DNA of 64,000 nt from Volvox africanus. Its lineage: Eukaryota; Chlorophyta; Chlorophyceae; Chlamydomonadales; Volvocaceae. Position numbers and translations under genes: made by a program. This document shows, one piece after another, positions 21,437 to 33,400 of the stretch. Positions within the stretch are counted from its first letter, which is position 1, and every line of letters begins with the position of its first letter. Where the stretch lies: NCBI GenBank assembly GCA_030268105.1, contig BSDZ01000017.1, positions 806,001 through 870,000 on the forward strand, written 5' to 3'. The notes under the pieces were generated by a model. That model saw nothing but the letters and a program-made list of their open reading frames with translations, had not been told where the DNA came from and did not search any database.

Positions 21437-22394
21437 TCATGATCTACGATCCGTTGGTTTGTGCCGTATGTTCTTCAGCCTCTGCACGGGCATCGCCAGC
21501 CTCCTGCCAATCCGTCCAACTTGACATGGTTTGTGCCTACACACACCGATCCTCTGGGAATCAGCATGCTGTACATCCTTCGGAGTCTTCTTCGGCCTAA
21601 CTCCACCCATACCTCCTCTGATCCGCTCTACCAATCCATCTTCGTGACCGGATGCATGCTCCTCACGGCTTTGCCTTGATATGGTGCAATTGCTGCACTC
21701 AGCAGACGAGGATCCAATCTTCCTACTTCGACCTTTCCATATCTCCTGTTCCATTCCTCCTTCGTTTGTTGTGTGTGGCCTTTTTGAGCCACACCCATAA
21801 ACCCTCTTCTCATGTCATCTTGCGAGACAATTTCGCATCCCTGCTTGCACATGCCGTCCTCTCGGTGCTCTGATGGCTTGCATGGTTCATGCCTGTTTCT
21901 TGGCACCACATTTGTTCTGTTTGTGTGTGTGATTGCAGTACTCGGGTCTTGGGGTCAATGCCCGATACCACCCCCTGCCGAACTGCCTTCTGTGATTCGC
22001 CTTGCCTATCGTGTTCAACATTTTGATGCCATAATGATTTTGTTTGCTTCATCCACTGGCCTGGCGTGAGCCATGCCGACAAATCTGCACTCTTGCTTGA
22101 TGGCGGATACCACATCGCATTCCAACTTGTACAAACTGCCCTTCCGGTACCCCGACAGCACCACTCTATCGCATATGTACACGTACACAGATTGGTCCTC
22201 AAACCTAATTTTTCCTCCTTTTTCGCTCAATGATGCAACAGATATCACCTTTACATAGCTGCTAGATGCCACGTTAACATTGTTGATCGTGACTGTGGCG
22301 TTTGGACAGCAAGACGGTGCCAATTTTAACGTGCCATTGGCCGTGGGTCGCATGATTCCTCCGTTCATGCTCATAATGTCAAACTTATCTCTCT
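21437..22394 (-). pseudogene. Copia C3 fragment, unit A' copy
   Basis: Duplicate of 6192-7149 with the same decayed post-protease and pre-integrase segments (TINNVNVASSSYVKVISVASL, CSNCTISRQ). TCTCT at 22390-22394 is the left target duplication of C2. The right-hand partner is at 59777-59781, where C3 resumes. Confidence 0.75.
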
Positions 22395-22681
22395 TGTTGC
22401 GATTATGCGGGATTTCACGTCATCGTAATACAGTTTGGCAACGGTTGTGTAATAGCTCTTACTTAGGTGCGAGTAACTGCGATGTAAGTTAGATATCGCG
22501 ACGAGTGCCGTACAGTTATTATCGCGAGTATATTGTTTATGCGCACTCTGCTCTAGTTAGTCTTGCGCGTTACTAAAGTTGATACTATAATTATTTATGC
22601 CAAATATACACGGTTCCTGCGTCAATACATAATCCTGTAATCTATCCACGTTTCGCATCGGTTGCTCCTATCTTCGCAAGA
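22395..22681 (+). repeat. C2 5' LTR
   Basis: 287 bp, TGTTGCGATT ... TTCGCAAGA. Compared with the 3' LTR (59495-59776, 282 bp) it has 5 extra bases near 22630 and a few substitutions. Confidence 0.9.
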
Positions 22682-22694
22682 GGTTATGAGCCCC
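22682..22694 (+). other. C2 primer-binding site, half-tRNA iMet type
   Basis: GGTTATGAGCCCC immediately after the LTR; complement of the initiator tRNA-Met anticodon stem-loop. Confidence 0.7.
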
Positions 22695-22964
22695 GGCTCT
22701 TCTGAGCTGTAATTATCTCGTCAAGGCATAGGCTTTAACCTTTTGGCCAAGCGCTTTCAATTGGTGGTGGCAAATACAAGTCTAGCAACTTTGACTCTAC
22801 AACTGAAGTCGCCAAAAGTTCTGAGTGCCGGAATCAGCGACTGCTCGTGGTGCGAGAATTGAGGAATCACTCGTGACGCGAATACTGGTCCACAAAATAC
22901 GGAGCACAGCGACCGCCGCCTCTGGTCAACAACGACCATAATCGCCTGCCTACATCGGGCAACA

Positions 22965-23816
22965 ATGGGAAAGGATAGGTTATCAGACCCATTAGGTCTG
23001 AGCAATTATGCTACGTGGTCGTTCAGATTCCAATCTATGATGCAAGAGAACAACCTGGATAGATGGCTGAGAGACGAACCAATGACCGACGAGGACATCG
23101 CCGCGTCAAACAAGGTCAGAAATATCCTTGTCAAAAATGCCCAAGATCATCACTTGGCAATTATCAGAGCAGCGCCCAACGCCAAGGGAGCATGGGAGAG
23201 GCTCGCGGCTGTTTTTGCGGCAAGCAGCGACACAAGAAAATCTCAGCTTGTTGCTGAACTGTCAGCCCTTAAAATGGCACAAAATGAAGCCCTAATCTTA
23301 TATCTGGCTCGCGTCCGCAATCTATATACGGACTTGGTGGAAGTGGGACCCCGTTACCGAACTGGAAGTTACCTACAATCTACTGGTGGGACTCCCGAAG
23401 AAATTCTCGGTCATTGTTACCACGCTGACAGTCAATGGCCAATACACTTTGGATACCGTGGGCGCTCAACTATTGGCTTTTGAGAAACGAGTCGATGCAG
23501 AGGGTGATTCCGTTGCTTTCAGTGCAACAAGCCAAAGAGACAATTGCAGCACCGGACAATATTACAGCGAGACTAGCCGCTATCACCATGACACAATTGA
23601 ACGCGACTACGGAGGTAATTCGGTCGCATTTGCCGGCACAAGTCGAGGAGGCACATGGAGCGCTGCCAACAACAGCCACGACGGATGGAACCATCGCGGC
23701 AACACGTTTGATCGAGGATACAGGAATATGCCAATCATCAATCAAGGCCATGCATGGAGTTATGGAAGAGATGGCCGCAATCAAGTAAGCCAACATGAAC
23801 ACAGATCAGGTTATGG
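22965..23816 (+). pseudogene. C2 Gag, N-terminal part, frameshifted
   Basis: Starts MGKDRLSDPLGLSNYATWSFR at 22965. The Gag domain continues in this frame to NLYTDLVEVG (about 23348). From there homology moves to another frame (PVTELEVTYNLLVGLPKKFSV ... AQLLAFEKRVDAEGDSVAF), so a small indel lies near GTGGGACCCC at 23343-23352. That is exactly where the tandem-duplication breakpoint falls. The second frame continues through the first copy of a 292-bp duplication and stops at 23866-23868. Confidence 0.85.
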
Positions 23817-24108
23817 CAACAAGCCAAAGAGACAATTGCAGCACCGGACAATATTACAGCGAGACTAGCCGCTATCACCATGACACAATTGAACGCGACT
23901 ACGGAGGTAATTCGGTCGCATTTGCCGGCACAAGTCGAGGAGGCACATGGAGCGCTGCCAACAACAGCCACGACGGATGGAACCATCGCGGCAACACGTT
24001 TGATCGAGGATACAGGAATATGCCAATCATCAATCAAGGCCATGCATGGAGTTATGGAAGAGATGGCCGCAATCGAGTAAGCCAACATGAACACAGATCA
24101 GGTTATGG
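23525..24108 (+). repeat. 292-bp tandem duplication inside C2 gag
   Basis: Unit 1 (about 23525-23816) and unit 2 (about 23817-24108) differ at almost no positions (for example CAATCAAG versus CAATCGAG near the end). 292 is not a multiple of three, so the duplication itself changes the frame. It doubles the Gag linker containing NSVAFAGTSRGGTWS and GYRNMPIINQGHAWS. Confidence 0.9.
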
Positions 24109-25703
24109 CTACGGCGGGACAGTGCAATGCCAACTATGCGAAAATTATGGACATACCGCGCGACAATGCCGCGCACCACGCATGCCACAACCTCCAGGCC
24201 AAATAAGACGCGACAGACAAGATGGCAACTACAACCACCAGGGCAACAGGAGCCACAACACCATCGACGCCACAGCGTTATCCAGGCCAACAAGTCGACA
24301 GGAAAGTGGAGAGCGACGATCCAATCAACCAGAGAACTGCGCATTTGTGGGATTCCAATACGACAAATTACAAGGGTGGTACGTGGACTCCGGCGCATCT
24401 CACAACATCACGTACGACGAACGGGAGCTAACCAACGTGGTTGGAATAAGCCGACGGGAACGTTTTGATATCATGAGCATGGGTGGGGAAACCATTCAAC
24501 CTATCGCGGTAGGCACCCTCATACTGGTGTCCACACTCTACCCCGACACCAAAATCACCATCAACAACGTTTACGTGGTGCCACACAGCTGCGTCAAAGT
24601 CCTGTCCGTCTCGTCTATCAACGACAGATCCGATGAAGGGGAAATCATGTTCACCAAGCATATGGTCTACGTAAAACGTTATGGAAACATCATCATTGCA
24701 GGCCGACGAGAAGGTAATTTATATAGGTTGGAGTGTGACGTCGGTCAACCTAACGACGCACATTTCAGCTTTGCCGGTGCTGCCCACGCCAAGCTGTCAA
24801 GCCAAAGCGAAGGCCTGTGGCACCGACGCTTTGGGCACATTGGACTCGGAGGTCTGCAGAAGCTAATCAGGCACGGAATGGTGATAGGCGTCGACGATGT
24901 ACCACAACAGGTCACCCCCGCCAAGTGCGAGACTTGTGTTTTATCACGGCAAACGCGCGGAACCCACAAATCCACGGGGCACAAATCTGATAGACCAATG
25001 GAGCTCATCCATGTGGACGTCTGCGGCCCCATGCCGGACAACACCCCAAATGGGTCACGGTACATGACTGTCCTGATGGATGACTGCACAAAGTTCTCAG
25101 CAGTTGCATTCACCAACACCAAGGAGGCGGTTAAGGACAAGCTGGTAACGATGATAAATCAGCTGGAGAACATGTGTGGACATAAGACGTGGGAGATGCG
25201 GTCCGACAGAGGAGGAGAATTCGTCAATTCCCAACTACAAGCCTTCTTTGCTTCCAGAGGGATCAGGCATGGGCCAACAGTTGGATACACCCCTGAACAA
25301 AATGGCGCTGCAGAGCGATTAAACCGGACCCTGCTGGAAAAGATGCGCGCCCTATTGCTGGAATCCAAACTCCCTCAAAAAATGTGGGCTGAGGCGGCAG
25401 CCACAGCCAACTACCTACGCAATATATCCCCAGCAGATGGTATCTCCCGTACCCCGTACGAGCTCTTCACTGGAAAGGTTCCAGAGGTCGATCATTTGCG
25501 CGTTTTTGGCTGCACGGCTTATGTCCACGTGCCCAAGGCAAAGCGCAACAAACTGGATCCCGTGAGTCGACGAGGTATAATGGTGGGATATGGCGATGGG
25601 GGCAGTGATGTTGTATTCGATGAACAACAGGCCACGCACGAACCATACAAACCCTCGGACGACAACCGTGACAATGCTGAAACTGACTCCCATTCCGACA
25701 TGG
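23817..25703 (+). pseudogene. C2 Gag zinc knuckle, protease and integrase
   Basis: One open frame. It begins in the second Gag-linker copy, then has a CCHC knuckle CQLCENYGHTARQC, protease WYVDSGASHNI, and the pre-integrase domain (LWHRRFGHIGLGGLQ, CETCVLSRQ). The integrase core follows, with HVDVCGPMP, RSDRGGEF and EQNGAAERLNRT supplying the DDE residues, then VFGCTAYVH. After MVGYGDGG it jumps to SDVVFDEQ; compared with C1 about 20 residues are missing. It ends at ETDSHSDM, where G1-2 inserted at CATGG. Continuation is at 49778. It is a pseudogene only because of insertions and upstream frame breaks. Confidence 0.9.
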
Positions 25704-26126
25704 TGTTGTATATGGTACCCACGAAGGGTGGTATCAAAAGATACCGGTTGTTGTGCCAGAGCCCGATTAAGTAGAGCCGCCGACTAGGTCGTACTTGAGA
25801 GACCATAAGGCCTCGAACCGGGCGTGACCTTCAGAAGTCACCACTACAACCGGAGATTCAGTGAACCAGGAACCAGATGTTCCACCATTTACCATTCAGG
25901 CGGTAAATGGCCCATTCCATACAGGTTATGGAGTAACCGACAGGTTCGGATGTTTCAGGAAGTCGGTTAGTATTGGTCGTCGACAGCCGAGACCAAATCC
26001 ACAAATCGAATGCCAGATGGAAACATGAAACAGTTAATATGATAATTAAATATATTATATTATAAAATAATAAACAGATAATTATTATATCTTAATGAAT
26101 TACCGAAATGCATTAAGGATACAACA
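25704..26126 (-). repeat. G1-2 3' LTR
   Basis: 423 bp, TGTTGTATATGG ... GGATACAACA. The PPT follows at 26127-26144. Confidence 0.95.
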
Positions 26127-26195
26127 ATTGTTCCCCCTCTAGATGCAGCGTCCCGATGCATAAGAAGAGAGCAGACAGGTTGAAGTAGGACAGCG

Positions 26196-29100
26196 TCAGA
26201 GAGGTCCGTCCTTAGACTGTGTCCGCAGCCTAGCTTCATCAAGCAGGGGTTTCATGTCAGGGGTGAAGTTACATGCCGGTTCCCAGCTATTGTGCTCAGA
26301 TGAATACCCAGACCATTTAACCAGGTACTCATGCACATTGCGCTTACGCCTGCCCTTGCCAACACGTCGTGCACGGTAATCTAGGATACGTTCGACAGCA
26401 TACAGGGTCTGCTTACCCGATAACCAGGTAGAGGGATTAGCTTCCGTAACAGGAGGGATGCTATCGTTAGCCTCAGGCAGAGTACCCCGATATGGACGTA
26501 CGAGAGATACATGAAATGTGGGATGAATGCGTAGGTCAGGTGGGAGTTGTAACTCTACAGCCACCGACCCTACCATGCGTACGACAGGATAAGGCCCCAC
26601 AAAGCGCGGTAATAACTTGCGAGACCCATCAGCCAGGGAACGAAGGTTCTTCGTGCTCAACATAACCAGCTGGCCCTTGGTGAACGTGACGTCCTTTTTG
26701 GACTTGTTATAATAGTCCATAGCCCGTTGCTGTGCAGCTTCCAGGCAAGCTTTAGCGTCAGTTAGTCGGGACACGAAAGACTTAGCAAACGTTTTTGCAG
26801 CTGGAACATTTACGTCCAACTCCCGCCAAACAGGCAAAGCAGGGTTAAAACCGTAATTCAGGAAAAACGGACTATTACCAACGGACCGGTTAGTAGCGTT
26901 ATTAATGGCAAACTCAGCAGCGGCTAGGTAGGTATCCCATGCAGTAGGGGTGCGTCCTGCAAAGTTACGGAGCATATCACCCAGGACACGGTTAACACGC
27001 TCTGTTTGCCCATCAGATTGGGGGTGGTAGGCGGTGGACAGGTTCACCCGCATTCCTACCAGAGTCCCCAGGGCGCCCCAAAACTTACTTGCAAATTGAG
27101 TGCCGCGGTCAGATACCACGGACTTGGGGACCCCATGCAAACGTACCACATTGTCGAAAAATAGACGGGCCGTTTGCTCAGCTGTGCAGGATGATGTCGT
27201 GGGGGCCAGGTGGACCATCTTGGTGAAACGGTCGACCAGGACCAGCACGGCATCGTATCCTCCCTCAGTTTTGGGCAGCGCAACAATAAAGTCCATAGAG
27301 ACGCTTTCCCACGGAGCGTCAGGAATAGGAAGAGGTTGGAGATGCCCATGTGCTTTACCAGACTGGGCCTTATTGCGCTGGCACAGGTCGCAACAGAGGA
27401 CATAATTTTCGGTGTCCTTAGCCATGCGGGGCCACCAGAATTGACGCCGCAAAAGCTCTAGTAACCGCGTGCAGCCAGGATGCCCAGCAAGAGGGCCGTC
27501 ATGAAAACGTGAGAGTAATGAATCGTCGTTAGGTACGACAATCTGACGGTGGGATCCTTCCGATCGGATCCATAAGCCATGCTCCTGTACCAAGTGCCCC
27601 GTGTTGTTGTGAATTGTGAACCACGGGTCGGCTGCATAAGCCTGTTTCAAGCGCTTGGTAAAATCGGAGGGCACGAAGTTAGGTTTTGCCTGAGACCTAC
27701 TCCGTGTGCTTACCGCCAGAATGGCTGCATGCAGTGAGGGGTGCCTACTGAGAGCATCAGCTATGTTAAGTGAGCCGCTCAGGTACTCCCAATCAAAGTT
27801 AAACCGTGCCAGGTATTCCATCCAGCGGGCCTGGCGTCGGTTAAGGGAGGGCACACCTTGCAGAAACGTAAGGGGTTTGTGATCAGTCTTGAGGGCAAAA
27901 GGCTGGCCCTCAAGGTAACATCGCCATTCCTTCAAGGCATGTAGGACCGCCAGAAATTCCTGTTCCCCAGTGGTATAACGGGTTTCAGCCCCCGAAAACT
28001 TTTTACTCGTGTATGCAATGGGGCGTCCCTGCTGCAACAGAACTGCCCCCGTCCCATGTATAGATGCATCAGTTATGACCTCTACACGGAACGGCAATGA
28101 GTAGTCAGGGAAGTGCAGGATAATATCATCAGAGATAGCACGCTTCAAAGCATCAAAAGCTTCTTGGCATGCGGGGGTCCAGGCCTCAGGTGACGAGAAG
28201 GCTCCCTTACGTGTGAGGTTTGTTAGCGGTGCAGCAATAACTGAGTAGCGCTCTATGAACTTACGAAAGTAGTTGGTCAGGCCCAAAAACTTACGCAGTT
28301 CCTGAAGGTTGGAGGGCACTGGCCAATCCCGAACAACAGCAGTTTTCCGGGGGTCCATCTGTATGCCACCCTGAGACACTATATGCCCCAGATACTCCAC
28401 CTGTGGTTGTGCCCAGTGGCACTTAGAACGCTTAGCATACAGCTGCTCACGCCGCAGAACCTCAAAGACCAGGCGGAGGTGTTGTATGTGCTCCTCACGG
28501 GTCTTTGAAAACACCAGGATATCGTCCAGATAACAGATGACGAATTTGTCGATGTATGGCCTGAAGATGCGGTCCATGACGGCTTGGAACGTTGCAGGGG
28601 CGTTCGTCAGTCCGAAACTAAGGACGGTATATTCAAAATGGCCAAACGGCGTACGGAAAGCCGTTTTAGGGATGTCAGATTCTGCTATACGAATCTGATT
28701 ATACCCCTGCTGGGGGTCAATAGAGCTAAAGAATGCAGAATCTTTTAGCTTATCCAGCAGATCATCGACACGTGGGAGGGGGTAACGGTTCTTAACTGTT
28801 GCGGCATTTAACCCCCTATAGTCAATGCACATTCTCAGAGTCCCATCCTTCTTTCCCACAAACAGAATAGGGGCGGAGTATGGGGATGTGCTTGGCCGTA
28901 TCATACCTTTTTTCAGCAGCTCAGTAACCTGTCGTTTGACCTCGTCCAGCTCCAAGGGGCTTAGCCGATACATGGGGCGGGAAACGGGTACTGCACCAGG
29001 CACCAAAGGTATGGTGTGATCCACAGGCCGCATTGGAGGCTTACCAGGGACCTCCTGGAATATATCTGCATATTCCTGTAACAGGGCCTCAAGCTCAGGG

Positions 29101-29556
29101 TCAGTGGCATCAGCTGGGATAGAAGTTGCATTCAGGTGCAACTTGGGCCGTACTAGTAAAGCATGGGCCCCCTTGCGAATCATGCGAACTGCTGCTTTTC
29201 TGCCAACAACTTCAGGTTCAGTGTGCTGACAGATAGCAGTGGTTGCATAATTAAAGCAAGGCGCAGGTGTCATCTGATCTGGTGGCTGTCCGGCAGTAGT
29301 AAAGGGTACCTTGCAGACTAGATTCCCCTTGCGCAGGCGCAAAAATTTAGCCTCATAGTCAAGGACAGCCCCATACTGTGCTAGCGTGGAAGAACCCAAG
29401 ATATACGTGGCAGCGTCAGTTAGCTCAGGCAACACGTATGGGCGGACATTTAACCTTAAAGGACCTGCAGATAGACGAAGATTAACCTGCCCCAAGATAG
29501 CCTGCTTACCCCCATCAGCAAGGGTAACTTCTGACCAGGAGCATGGGCTAGGTTTC
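26196..29556 (-). pseudogene. G1-2 Pol, from just after the protease active site to the chromodomain
   Basis: Uninterrupted frame carrying, in order: end of protease ([18 protein letters not shown]), RT ([23 protein letters not shown]), RNase H (DASIHGTGAVLL), zinc finger (HPGCTRL, CDLCQRNK), integrase (MDF, SDRGTQF, DGQTERVN) and chromodomain (EYLVKWSGYSSEHNSWEP). It is cut at its N-terminal side by the G2 LTR at 29557. The missing N-terminal part lies at 46472-47169. One RT change is SSIDPQQGYNQ where G1-1 and G2 have SSIDLQQ, which may weaken activity. Confidence 0.9.
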
Positions 29557-30380
29557 TGTTGTACCTCTCGTTCGCGTTTGCTCATGAGTATCTGCACGTC
29601 TGGAGACTATCGACACCGATGCGCGAGCACTTGCAAGCATAGCAAGGCAAGCGAGAGCAAACAGAGACAGCGGAAGACTTCAAGACGAAGAGAGATATAA
29701 CTTACGGTCTTACAGATCGGAATGATGCAATGGACGAAATCGCCGTCAGCGCCGGAAGCAAGCAATCATCACGCGGCGGTGATTAGCGAAGTTCAGGCTT
29801 AGCTCGGGCTAAGTAGAATATCGTATAGTAATAGTAATGTAGAACACACAAGTGTTCTCCGGTATCGAATGTCTTGTCTAGCTTAGCCGTCCTCGCATCT
29901 GTTATACTCGCAGCATCGCAATGCCGTACGATTCACATTAGGAGGCCGATCCTAGATGTGACAACCCTACTGCGTCTAGGCGATGTCTACGCATAACAAC
30001 GTATAAGCCTTTCCGGCATTCGCATGATGCAAGGGTCCGGATAACGATATCCGGTTGCAGGGCATGTATCGCGACGAGTGCGGCGCTCTCAACGTGTGCT
30101 TAAATGAAGTAATATTATATCAGATAATATTACTTATCGTTTTGTAGCACGAGCATAATGCGCACTTCAATGCTTCGGGCTTTCATGCATGCTAGGCGGA
30201 TTTGCCATGATGCGATGTCGCGATGGATAATGACAACATGCCAGATGCATATATAAATGTATGCGAATACATTTATATCATGCAGATTCATTCATATGTA
30301 ATGCGTTCATCACAAAAGCACTTCGCCTCGTAGGATCGCGTCGATCTACGCGTCGGCGGGAAATGAACCGTAGCACAACA
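29557..30380 (-). repeat. Recombinant 3' LTR of the G2-3/G2-1 block
   Basis: 824 bp. Its left end carries variants of the G2-3 LTR (TTTGCTCATGAG near 29577, AAGCATAGC near 29635). From about 29817 on it carries variants of the G2-1 LTR (AGAATATCGTATAG, CTTGTCTAGC, GCCAGATGC, TCGATCTACG). One exception near 30176 matches G2-3. Perfect hairpins lie at 29798-29813, 29841-29858, 30037-30054, 30107-30135 and 30251-30278. Confidence 0.85.
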
Positions 30381-30397
30381 ATTATCCCCCCTCCCGT
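30381..30397 (-). other. G2-1 polypurine tract
   Basis: The minus strand reads GGGAGGGGGGATAAT directly before TGTTGTGCTACGG of the LTR. Confidence 0.7.
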
Positions 30398-30439
30398 ATG
30401 CAGCGTCCTCGCTGCATCATACAGCATCGACTGCAGGGG

Positions 30440-33400
30440 TCATTGGGCTTGCGTGGCACGTTTGCGGGCTTCTTCGAGCAGGGGTTTCATGTCCTGTGAG
30501 AAGTTGCGTGCCGGTTCCCATGAGTTGTGCTCGTCGGTATACCCTGTCCACTTAACCAAGTACTCGTGTACTGTTCGCTTACGTCGGTGTCGGCCCACAC
30601 GACGCGCGCGATAATCTAACACCCGCTCCACATCGTAAAACTTCTGTTTACCAGCGATCCAGGTCTCGGGAACTGGTTCGATCGCTGCGGGGGCGTTAGC
30701 AGGCTCAGGGACGGGTTCCGTACTACGATACGGACGAACAAGCGATACGTGAAACGTGGGGTGAATGGTCATATCAGTGGGCAATGCAAGCTCCACAGCC
30801 ACATTCCCAACCATGCGCACGACAGGATACGGACCAATCCAGCGGGGTAAGAGTTTTCGGGATCCGTCGGCCAAGGAACGCAAGTTCTTGGTGCTTAGCA
30901 ACACGAGTTGCCCTTCCGAAAACGTCACATCCTGCTTAGATTTGTTATAGTATTCCGTCGTTCGTTGCTGCGCCGCGTCCAAACACGACTTCGCGTCTGT
31001 GATCCGGGACATAAAAGACTTGGCAAAAAGTCTAGCAGCAGGCACGTTCACTTCCAACTCACGCCACACGGGTAGCGCGGGATGAAACCCGTAGTTGAGA
31101 AAGAACGGACTTTTGCCTGTAGAGCGGTTAACAGCGTTGTTAAGCGCGAATTCTGCCGCAGTCAAATATGTATCCCAAACAAGTGGTGTGCGACCAGCAT
31201 AATTGCGCAACATATCACCCAACGTGCGGTTTGTGCGTTCGGTTTGACCATCAGTCTGCGGGTGATACGCCGTGCTCAGGTTGACGCGCATGCCAACTAG
31301 TTTGCAGAGCGCTTCCCAAAACTTAGACGTGAACTGTCCACCGCGGTCCGAGATCACATTTTTGGGAATCCCGTGTAACCGAACCACATCGAAAAACAAA
31401 CGTGCGGTTTGCTCAGCCGTGCAGGATGATGTGCATGGTGCTAGGTGAACCATCTTAGTCAGACGATCGACCATTACGAACACCGCATCGTATCCCCCCT
31501 CAGTTTTGGGCAGCGCGACTACGAAGTCCATGGAAACACTTTCCCAAGGCGCATCCGGGACAGGCAACGGTTGCAACAACCCATGGCCCTTACCGGACAA
31601 AGCCTTATTGCGCTGGCACAGACTGCATGTCTGGACGAAGTTCGCCGCATCCTTAGCCAAACGAGGCCACCAAAAGGAACGTTGCACCAAGTCGATCAAT
31701 CGCTTGCTACCAGGGTGTCCTGCTAACGGGTCCTCGTGGAACCGCGCAAGGATGTCGTAGTGTAGCGCGTCGTCGTTCGGAACGACGATTTGCGTAGCTG
31801 CACCCTCCGTCCGTAGCCAAAGGCCATTCTGCTTGCGAAGGTTTTCTACATTAGCCGGGTCCGCGAACCAGGCGTCTGCGCTGTAGGCAACTTTCAACCG
31901 CTCCGCGAGGTCCGTCGTGATCGGAACCTCCTCGCTACACGGCCGCACGACGGGCGCTGCCAAAATTGCAGCGTGTAGCGACGGATGTCGACTGAGAGCA
32001 TCGGCAATATTCAATTTACCAGAAATATACTCCCAGGTGCAGTTGAACCTAGCTAGATATTCCATCCACCTAGCTTGACGGCGGTTCAACGTCGGAACGC
32101 TTTGCAAAAACGTTAGGGGCTTGTGGTCAGTCTTTAAAGTAAACGGGCGTCCCTCGAGGTAACAGTGCCATTCCTTTAAAGCATGCAACACGGCCAGAAG
32201 CTCCTGTTCCCCGGTGGTGTAGCGAATTTCCGCACCAGAAAACTTCTTACTCGTGAAAGCGATCGGTCGCCCTTCCTGTAACAATACAGCGCCGCTTCCA
32301 AATATTGAGGCATCAGACACTACCTCAACACGAAATGGCAACGAGTAATCAGGGAATGCAAGGGTGACATCTTCGGCAACGATTCGTTTGAGCTCTTCGA
32401 ATGCCCGCTGGCATTGCAACGTCCACGACTCGAGCGAAACGAAAACGCCTTTGCGAGTTAAGTTAGTAAGCGGGGCCGCAATGATGGAATATTTTTCAAT
32501 GAACTTCCGGAAATAATTGGTCAAGCCAAGGAACTTACGCAGCTCCGTGAGGTTCTGAGGCGCGGGCCAATCGCGAACCACGGCGACCTTCCGCGGGTCC
32601 ATCTTCACACCGGTGGCCGACACAATGTGGCCCAAATATTCCACCTGAGGCTGCGCCCAAAAGCATTTGGCGCGTTTAGCAAACAATTGCTCCCGCCTCA
32701 TAACGTCGAGCACGAGCCGAAGATGCTCCAAGTGCTCCTCGCGCGTCTTAGAATATACCAAGATGTCATCCAGGTAGCAAACAACGAACCTGTCGATAAA
32801 CGGCCTAAACATTCGGTCCATAACCGCCTGAAACGTCGCAGGGGCATTAGTCAAACCAAACGATAGGACCGTATACTCAAAGTGACCGAAGGGCGTCCGA
32901 AAAGCGGTTTTCGGGATATCAGAGGCAGCGATGCGAATCTGATTGTAGCCCTGTTGTAAGTCAATTGAGGAAAAATAAGCCGAGCCCTTCAGCTTATCCA
33001 ACAGGTCGTCAACGCGTGGCAAAGGGTAGCGATTTTTCACCGTATTCGCATTTAACCCCCGGTAATCGATGCACATGCGCAAGGTCCCATCCTTCTTACC
33101 GACAAACAAAATCGGTGCAGAATACGGGGATGTGCTGGGGCGTATCATACCCTTCGCGAGCAAATCCGTCACCTGGCGCTTCACCTTGTCCAGCTCCAAT
33201 GGACTCAACCTGTACATTGGCCGGGCCGTAGGCTGCGCTCCAGGCATGAGAGGGATTGTGTGATCAACAGGACGCATAGGTGGTAGGCCAGGGATATCTT
33301 TAAAGACGTCCTCATACTGCGACAGTAGGGCCTCAACCTCAGGATCCGCAGAAATCTGCGCGGTGGTGACACAACAGCTCACCCGCGGCCTTAAAAGCAG

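Larger units (their letters stand above)
8103..23347. repeat. Tandem duplication unit A' (about 8.07 kb plus inserted G1-1)
   Basis: Second copy of unit A. It is interrupted by the complete Gypsy element G1-1 at 9357-16526, flanked by ACACG on both sides. Without that insertion its length is within a few bases of unit A. Unlike unit A, the C2 sequence at its right end continues into the rest of C2. It is therefore the unit attached to the original locus. The G1 insertion must postdate the duplication because unit A lacks it. Confidence 0.9.

Noticed and set aside
8103..23347. The tandem unit as an assembly artefact.
   Set aside because: Only one copy holds G1-1 with its own target duplication, and private differences exist (nonsense at 250 in C1-1 only; several substitutions). 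These argue for two real copies, though long reads would be decisive.
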